The notes under the pieces are model-generated. The model did no database searches, was not told the DNA's origin, and worked only from the letters and a program-made list of their open reading frames with translations. Below, one piece after another: positions 1-7,300 of a DNA stretch of 36,295 nucleotides. Numbering within the stretch: the first letter of the stretch is position 1; each line of letters starts with the position of its first letter. Origin of the DNA: an uncultured Bacilli bacterium (lineage in GTDB: Bacteria; Bacillota_I; Bacilli_A; Izemoplasmatales; UBA1188); the NCBI GenBank assembly GCA_905235635.1, contig CAJOMC010000003.1, positions 79,018 to 115,312 on the forward strand. Reading direction: 5' to 3'. The position numbers and the translations under genes were made by a program.

Positions 1-347
1 GAATACCAAAAGAAATAATTGAAGCTGCAAGAATGGATGGAATAGGTTTCTTCCAAGAATTCTTTAAAATAGGTCTTCCACTCATTATGCCTACAATCAC
101 TACATTCTTAGTAAATGCAGTAACCGCAGTTACCGTATTCTACCTCCAACCATATCTATTACTAGGTGGATATGAAGGAGGATACCAGACAATACCATGG
201 CTTATATTTAATTGGGCTCAAGAAGCCGATCAATCAAGATATATCTTAATTGCGACTATTGGTATTATGTTCTCGGCTATTATGTTCCCTATTATCTTAC
301 TCGCAAGATATATTGGACGTAAACTCACCCCAGATGTTGAATTTTAA
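1..347 (+). CDS. Sugar ABC transporter permease, C-terminal part (5' end outside window)
   Basis: Only the last 115 codons are present. The frame is open from base 3 to the TAA at 345-347, so the first Met at base 33 is internal. The fragment begins inside the EAA loop of carbohydrate ABC permeases (IPKEIIEAARMDG, then FFKIGLPLIMP), the cytoplasmic helix that docks on the ATPase. Two hydrophobic membrane segments follow and the C-terminus is short and basic. EAA spacing and ending fit a MalF/UgpA-type subunit (family knowledge). It sits 17 bp upstream of a secreted glycan-related gene, so it is probably the import arm of this glycan locus. No ATPase gene lies next to it in the window. The nearest candidate is the ABC ATPase gene at 23959. 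The family call is firm and the substrate is unknown. Confidence 0.88.
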   Translation, partial: IPKEIIEAARMDGIGFFQEFFKIGLPLIMPTITTFLVNAVTAVTVFYLQPYLLLGGYEGGYQTIPWLIFNWAQEADQSRYILIATIGIMFSAIMFPIILLARYIGRKLTPDVEF

Positions 348-364
348 AGATAAAAGGAGCTCTT

Positions 365-3091
365 ATGAAGAAAAAACCCCTATTTATACTTTTATTAATA
401 GTAATACTATCTTTAGTACTATTACTTAATATAAGTCAAAAAAGTGTTAATGCAGAATCGACTAATGGTTTCCACGTTGAAGAAATCTTTTCTGATAAAT
501 TCAACAAAGAGTCATTAGATAAAAGTTGGACTCTAAATGACGCAACACTTGAGCTTAACTATAATGGACTTCATTGTATAAGCCCAGTAAGTTATGGCTC
601 TGGTCCTATTATTAACGCAGTAACCTTATCTGATAGAACTCAGATTAACTTTACTATCTATCCACAAACAGGTGAATCATCAACCAATATCTCATTTAAT
701 ATCGGTATGGAATCACCTCAATCACCTCAAAAAGAACCTGATGTCGATTGTAAAGTCCAATTTTGGAATGACCAATTAGTATTCACAACTTGGCAAAATA
801 ATCTTGCGGTTGACCATGATAAAGAAGCACAACACGTGCTTCGTGGTTTTAGTGGTTTATTCTCAGATCTTTTAAGAACCGATGTATCACTTTATATTGA
901 AAGAAAGAGTAATACTCTCACATCAATCTATGCAGAATACTATCGTGATGGTGAACTAGTTTATTCAAGTAAGAATCAAGCATTTGAATTATCAAACCCT
1001 AGATGTCCATATGGCTATTGTGGGTTCTTCTGGGACGTAGTTGAAATGGATCTTACTAATTTTGAAATATACAATAATGATTTACTTGTATTTGAAGATA
1101 ATTTTAGTGAAAACACTTTAACTTATCCTGCGACCGATTCATCACTTGGTAATTTTCATATTAATAACACTTTAAATGAATCTAACTGTTATATATCTAA
1201 GGTTCAATCAGTTAAGATGAACTCTCTAAATGAATCAATCATTAACTCAAATACCTTAATTAAACTAGATAATGTAAGTTATCCTTACGAGCTCAAATAT
1301 AGTGTTAAAGTTAATAGCTTAAAAGAGAATTCTTTCTTTGGCTTTGGCTTCGGTTTATCTAGTACTTCAAGCGCTCTTGATGAGAAGAATGCAATTGGTT
1401 TTATTAAAAATGATAATTTAACCGCAAATGTCGTAATCATAAAAGATGGTCAAATAGATAATAGTAATAGTTATCAAGTCGCCCTTACTAAACTAGGTAA
1501 TGGAAGATATCTAGATTATACTATTTCATTTGATTCTAAAAACAATGCTTATATTTCGTTTAATGGTCTAACCTATAAATTCTCTAATATTGATTTCTAT
1601 GGAAATACAGGCTTTGGCCTTGTATCGCTAAAACAAGGGGAAGAATCTTCAGATGTTGAACTAAGAGAATTCTCACTTAAAAGAAATGTATATAATAAAT
1701 ATTTATCTGAAGATGCATCAAATGATTTTAGAGGAACTAAAGTCCCTGATGAATCAGATCCGCTATATACTGAACCATACATAAATAATCAAAAATATTT
1801 CTTAGGTAGTGGTGTAACACTAGAAGAAGACTGGACTACAGGAGATGCAACACTCACATTTGATAATGTTGGTCCATATTCTGCGTTTGGCTACTGTAAG
1901 GAATATAGTGAATGGATCCTAGAATTTGATGTAGAACTATTTACACGTAAAAATGGTCATATGTTTGGTATTTCATTCGGACGTAAATCACTTGTTGATG
2001 TACTTCTTCAGGCAAGTACATCAAATAGTGCATATCTATTTAGATGTGATGGCTTAAATACCGCTCACATTACATATGGTACATCTTGTAAGTTTAGTGA
2101 TGGCTCAACTTATAAGATTAACCCAGTCAATATATTTGATGAAGATAACAATAAATATCATATGATGTTTATTGGCAAAAATAGGACTTTATATGTCTAC
2201 TATAAAGAAATAGATGCTCCAGATACTGATCTCGGTATCTTAAGAGCGAAGATAGAAAATGTTAATATTGATGGTTATGTATCAATAGTCGGAAACAATA
2301 ATATATCATTTGCTATCACAAACTATAAAATAGTTAACTTATCTGATGAATATAAAGAGGATACAGCTTTAACTTTAAGAGAATCATTCGCATCTAAAGA
2401 ATCATTATCTAATAAACTTATTTTAGATCCTATGAGTAAAATTCAAGATGAAAAACTCGTGCTAAACGATTCAACTTTAGAGCTTAAAGATGAAAATCTC
2501 TATGAAATCATTAGATTTACTACATATGAAATAGAAAATAGTTTCCAAGTAATGTTTTCAAATGATAAGAAAGTTATCTTTGATACTACTAAGAATCAAA
2601 TCATCATAAAAGAAGGTCAAACACAAATTGCATATGATGTAGAAGATGTAAATCTTAAGTATTTAAAAGGTAAACGTTTTGAAATCATTATTATGGGAGA
2701 TACTATTCAAATTGGATATAAAGGATATTATGATCCTCAAGATAAATTATCTTCTACCCTTATATCTCATACTCTTATAAGCCCACTTTCAAAGGATAGA
2801 GTTATTCTTTCATCAAACGGCAAAACTATTATTGATGATTTATATCTATTCTCACTAGATGGCTCAAAGAAGTGTGAAACACTAAATTATACTGATGATC
2901 CAAATAACGCAACAGTATGGCAGGTTAAGCCAGATTTTGATCCATCTAAAGTATATAAACATATAGAAGAAGGAACTGATAATAATAAAGATAATGGCTG
3001 TAAGGCATCAATTAGTGCTTTACCAGTTTTAGTATTATCAGTTGGTTTTATTCCTTTAATTATTCTAAAAAAGAAAAAGGAGGTGAAATAG
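365..3091 (+). CDS. Large secreted surface protein with ConA-like beta-sandwich repeats and C-terminal Gly-Cys/Lys4 anchor
   Basis: This is a 908-aa exported protein. Residues 1-30 form a signal peptide (MKKK, long Leu/Ile core, cleavage likely after VNA). The body looks like three or four related beta-rich domains. Each opens with a jelly-roll-like start such as FSDKFNKESLDKSW (near residue 43), VFEDNFSENTL (near 240) and LRESFASKESLSN (near 675), as in ConA/LamG or DUF1080-like glycan-binding folds. No catalytic motif was recognised. The C-terminus has Gly878-Cys879, a hydrophobic segment, then KKKKEVK, the same anchor plan seen in three other proteins here. The start follows AAAGGAGC. The stop lies one base before the next start, so translation is probably coupled. 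The role is inferred: cell-surface binding of a glycan for the neighbouring hydrolases. It could instead be an adhesin. Confidence 0.75.
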   Translation: MKKKPLFILLLIVILSLVLLLNISQKSVNAESTNGFHVEEIFSDKFNKESLDKSWTLNDATLELNYNGLHCISPVSYGSGPIINAVTLSDRTQINFTIYPQTGESSTNISFNIGMESPQSPQKEPDVDCKVQFWNDQLVFTTWQNNLAVDHDKEAQHVLRGFSGLFSDLLRTDVSLYIERKSNTLTSIYAEYYRDGELVYSSKNQAFELSNPRCPYGYCGFFWDVVEMDLTNFEIYNNDLLVFEDNFSENTLTYPATDSSLGNFHINNTLNESNCYISKVQSVKMNSLNESIINSNTLIKLDNVSYPYELKYSVKVNSLKENSFFGFGFGLSSTSSALDEKNAIGFIKNDNLTANVVIIKDGQIDNSNSYQVALTKLGNGRYLDYTISFDSKNNAYISFNGLTYKFSNIDFYGNTGFGLVSLKQGEESSDVELREFSLKRNVYNKYLSEDASNDFRGTKVPDESDPLYTEPYINNQKYFLGSGVTLEEDWTTGDATLTFDNVGPYSAFGYCKEYSEWILEFDVELFTRKNGHMFGISFGRKSLVDVLLQASTSNSAYLFRCDGLNTAHITYGTSCKFSDGSTYKINPVNIFDEDNNKYHMMFIGKNRTLYVYYKEIDAPDTDLGILRAKIENVNIDGYVSIVGNNNISFAITNYKIVNLSDEYKEDTALTLRESFASKESLSNKLILDPMSKIQDEKLVLNDSTLELKDENLYEIIRFTTYEIENSFQVMFSNDKKVIFDTTKNQIIIKEGQTQIAYDVEDVNLKYLKGKRFEIIIMGDTIQIGYKGYYDPQDKLSSTLISHTLISPLSKDRVILSSNGKTIIDDLYLFSLDGSKKCETLNYTDDPNNATVWQVKPDFDPSKVYKHIEEGTDNNKDNGCKASISALPVLVLSVGFIPLIILKKKKEVK

Positions 3092-3092
3092 T

Positions 3093-4394
3093 ATGAAGAA
3101 GATATTTACTATTATTAGTATGCTTATAACAACCCTAACACTTACATCTCTTACATCTTGTAAAAGAAATACAACCACTGGTATGTTTGATTTTGATGAT
3201 AAATACTTTATCGGTGTCCAGGAGCATTTCTATGAAATAAGAAATATGGAGCCAAGTGTAACCCATGAATTCGTAAGCGATATAGTAAGCGTTATGGGTA
3301 TGAAAGTATTTAGATTAAATGTCACCATGGATAATCTATTCTATGTTGATCAAAATGATACAGTGAAATTTAATCAAGCAACTAAGGAACAAATGCGTAT
3401 TATAGTAGATTCACTTGTTGAAGCTGGCATAGAACGTATTGTATACGCTAACGATTCATTTATTTATCCTTATGGCTATAAAGCTACTCATACTATTTGT
3501 GCACCAGATCCTTATACTGAACGCGATGCATATATTAGATGGCTTAAGGTTAATTCTATTGGTTATGGAATGATTGCAAAAGAATTCCCTGAGATTAAAT
3601 ATTTTGAACCAATCAATGAACCTGATGTTCCAAATAATGAAGTTCTCTGCAAAAACGGAATGATTTGGGGTTCTAAACAACCAGAATTTATGTTTACTGC
3701 CTCTGATGAAGCGCATATCTGCGCCGACCTTTGTTATTACATGAGACAAGAAATAAGAAAAGTTGATGAGAATAATAAGATGATGACTCCAGCTTTAACA
3801 TCTCTTAGGACTTGTCTTGATTATTTAGAATATATGTATGAAGCAATTGAGTCAGGATGTCATCCAACTGGCGATGATTTAAAATGTTCAGTTAACCCTG
3901 ATGACTATTTTGATTATATAGATTTACATCCATACTCAGCACTTAATGCTGTAGTAGACCCACTTTCACCAAAAGAAAATGGTGTTCAACTAATGACAGA
4001 GAATTATCTAGAAGGATGTAAGTTATTCTATGATATTTGCGTTAAACACGGAGATAAAGAAAAACCTCACTGGTATACAGAGGTAGGTTATTCTGATTAT
4101 GCCGATGTCACAAGAAGAGATATAATCGGTCGTGAAACCGCAAAACAACTTCAAATGGTAAAAGAAGAATTACCATTTGTAGAAACATTAATATTCTATA
4201 CATTAACTGACTTCTATGTATTTAATGTAGATATCAGTGAAAACCACTTTGGCTTATTCACAGCCATAGCGAATCCTGATGAATCACTTGAAATGAAACC
4301 TATAATGAAAGAAATCTATAAGTTCATGCATAATGGTTCTGAAGATTTTACTGCCTTTAATGCAGTATATGACAAATATAGGTTAGGTAAATAA
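3093..4394 (+). CDS. Lipoprotein glycoside hydrolase, clan GH-A (GH39/GH5-like TIM barrel)
   Basis: The protein has 433 aa. An N-terminal lipobox (LTSC, Cys23) predicts lipid attachment on the outer face of the membrane. The catalytic pair of a retaining clan GH-A glycosidase is visible. Asn175-Glu176-Pro177 in FEPINEPDVP is the acid/base, and Glu330 in HWYTEVGYSD is the predicted nucleophile at the end of strand 7. HPYSALN between them is the usual barrel motif before the nucleophile. The length fits a single-domain enzyme. The start at 3093 has an excellent GGAGGTGA site inside the end of the upstream gene, one base after its stop. A longer paralogue with the same NEP and TEFG motifs is encoded at 29494-32340. 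The exact GH family and substrate cannot be decided by eye. GH39 or a GH5 subfamily is most likely. Confidence 0.78.
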   Translation: MKKIFTIISMLITTLTLTSLTSCKRNTTTGMFDFDDKYFIGVQEHFYEIRNMEPSVTHEFVSDIVSVMGMKVFRLNVTMDNLFYVDQNDTVKFNQATKEQMRIIVDSLVEAGIERIVYANDSFIYPYGYKATHTICAPDPYTERDAYIRWLKVNSIGYGMIAKEFPEIKYFEPINEPDVPNNEVLCKNGMIWGSKQPEFMFTASDEAHICADLCYYMRQEIRKVDENNKMMTPALTSLRTCLDYLEYMYEAIESGCHPTGDDLKCSVNPDDYFDYIDLHPYSALNAVVDPLSPKENGVQLMTENYLEGCKLFYDICVKHGDKEKPHWYTEVGYSDYADVTRRDIIGRETAKQLQMVKEELPFVETLIFYTLTDFYVFNVDISENHFGLFTAIANPDESLEMKPIMKEIYKFMHNGSEDFTAFNAVYDKYRLGK

Positions 4395-4396
4395 GC

Positions 4397-7300
4397 ATGA
4401 AAAGAACGAAATTATTTATTATCTTATCTCTAATAATAAGCGCAGTAACTTTATCTCTTTTAACTATAAAACCAGTTGTAAAGGCTAAAGAAATTACTCA
4501 AGATTTAAAAGCTGGTGAATCTTTTGAGGAACCAGATAGAATTAGTGTAAGTGACTTAAAGAGTGGTGGCAAATCTATCGGTAATAAATTAGTTTTAGAT
4601 AAGCACAAAACTCTAACTTATGATAAAAGTGCTACTTACGGTTCTTTAGTTTTTGAATTTGTATCAAAGACAACCAACTGGTCAGAAGATGGCGATGGTG
4701 CACAGATTCACTTCTTTAGCACTTGGCAAATGAATGGTATGTTTTGGCTAAGACCTGACCACTTAAGAATTGCCTATAAGATTGAAGGAAAAGATACATC
4801 TAATTACATCGTTGGTGATCCAATCAGTAATGGAACACATACTATAGAAATTGGACGTCTCGCTATTATGAATGGTGATGAATATTCAGGTATTCAATAT
4901 TACTATATGAAAGTAGATGGAGAATTCTGGATAAGTTATAGATCTGATGATTACGAGAATACAATTTCTAATACTAAAGAAGAATATAACAGTAATTCAC
5001 TATTTTTTACCGGCACTGTAGGTAATGTAATGCTTGATAAAGACTGGAAAGGAAGCCATGTGACTTATATGGTTAATGGCACAGTTGTAGATGACTTTAT
5101 GTGCACTGATGATTATTTAACTAAACCAGCTACTGATCCAGTAGTAGAAGGCAAAACATTCGTTGGATGGTTCGATAATATGGGTAAAGAATGGGATTTC
5201 AAAAACAACCAAGTTACAGATAATTTAATTTTAAGAGCGGGATTTAAGGGAGAATACTCTGTTTCTGATGAAGTATATTTCAGCGATTCAAACTATACTC
5301 CTATCCTAAGATTCTTAGTCGCAAGTGACGTTCACATTGCGACAAACCCATCAGTCAGAGATTCAAATCTCGCATCAACCATAACATGGGCATATGAAAT
5401 CGCAGAATCTAATTCTAAATATAAGAAATTAGATGCGACACTTTTTGCGGGTGATATTTCTGATAATGGGGATGTAGGAAATCTTCAAACCTTTAATGAT
5501 ATTGCGAAACAATATCTAAGGAGTGATACACAATTTATTGTATCTATGGGTAACCACGACTTTAGAATGGCATCTGCGGATGATTCTATATCACAGTTCG
5601 CAAATATATTTGGACCTGTCGATAAACATTTAGTTATTAATGGATTCCACTTCATTACATTATCTCCAGATCTATCTGAAGGTGAACATTTCTCAGAATC
5701 TAAAGTAGAATGGTTAGATGAACAACTTCAAATTGCTCAAGAAGCAGATCCAACTAAACCAATATTCGTTATGCAACATGAACATATACAAGGAACTGTA
5801 TATGGTTCTGATGCATGGTATGTATCAGAACTTACTGATGTATTATGCAAATACCCACAAGTAGTAGACTTTTCAGGTCACTCACACTATCCACTTTCTG
5901 ACCCAAGAAGTATCTGGCAAGGCACATTTACAGCCCTTGGTACTGGTACTATGCATTACTATGAAGTGGGTATTAACGGATATAAAGTTACAGGTGTATT
6001 CCCTAACGATAGGCAAGGTGGATGGAGTATTTCTCCACACGCTAATAGTGCAGCATCTGAATTCCAAATTATTGAAATTGATGCGAATAATGCAATAAGG
6101 GTTACTGCATATGACCTAGCGTCTCGTACAGTAATCGCTCAATATTATATCAGAAATGCAATGGATGATGTTAAGTTCACATATTCACACGATGAAAGAG
6201 CTAAAGATAGCGATTTACCTGAATTTGAAGCTAACCAAAACCTAGAACTTACAAATGTTAAAACTAAAGTAACCCTCAAATTTAGGCAAGCTACTTGTGA
6301 TGATATCATCGAGAGCTATAGAGTAAAAGTATATCAAGGCACAGAACTCATTAAAACTGAATATATCTTATCTGATTATTTCTTCCATCCTACTCCAGAA
6401 TATATTGAATATACTATCGAAGGATTAAGAAGTGAAACAGAATATAGATTTGAAGTATATGCAGTAAATGTTTGGAATGTTGAATCAACATCTCACCTTA
6501 GTGGCACAATCACCACAGAATATGTGGATTATGGTGAAGAAGGATTTGGCGCATTTGACTTAATCAATGTCCTTGATATTGATATTCCTGATAATAATGG
6601 TGTACTCACAAATATTCCGAGTGAATCTAAGGTATATAACTATCCAGGTACATCACCATCATATACTGCAGTATTCCAATACTATCTAATTACTGGTGAT
6701 TTAAATAATAAAGATGAATTTAGAACTCAAGTTGGTACCAACTGGGAATATTACACTTGCTTCTGGATTCAAACTGGTAAATTTGATACTGTATTCTGTG
6801 GCTGGATTTATTCAACAAAACCAAGCGATAGAATTAAATATAATATTGAATCAAATAAAGTTTATAAGATTGAATATGGAACTATCTATGTATCTAGTGG
6901 TGAACATGAAGGTGAAGGCCTTGTTTACCTTAAGATTAATGATGAAGAAGTAAGAAGTTTCTATATTCCATTTAATGAATTTAAATCTACTAAATATAAT
7001 GTATCAATGCATATTTCAGATAACTACGCAATAGCTGATTTAAGCTTAGGAAGAACTGTCGAATATTATGTAGACGATCAAAAGATAGCTTCAAAATTTG
7101 CGATAAGTGGAATGACAACTACCCCTCCAACTGCCCCATCAAAACCAGGTCTTTACTTTGTGGGTTGGTATACTGACCCAGTAGGGGGATCAAGAGTAGA
7201 GTTTGATGAACCAATCTATTCAGATGATGAAGTAATTAAACTATATGCAAGATATACTGATACTACCTATGATGTTAATTTCTATCATGAAGATGGTACA

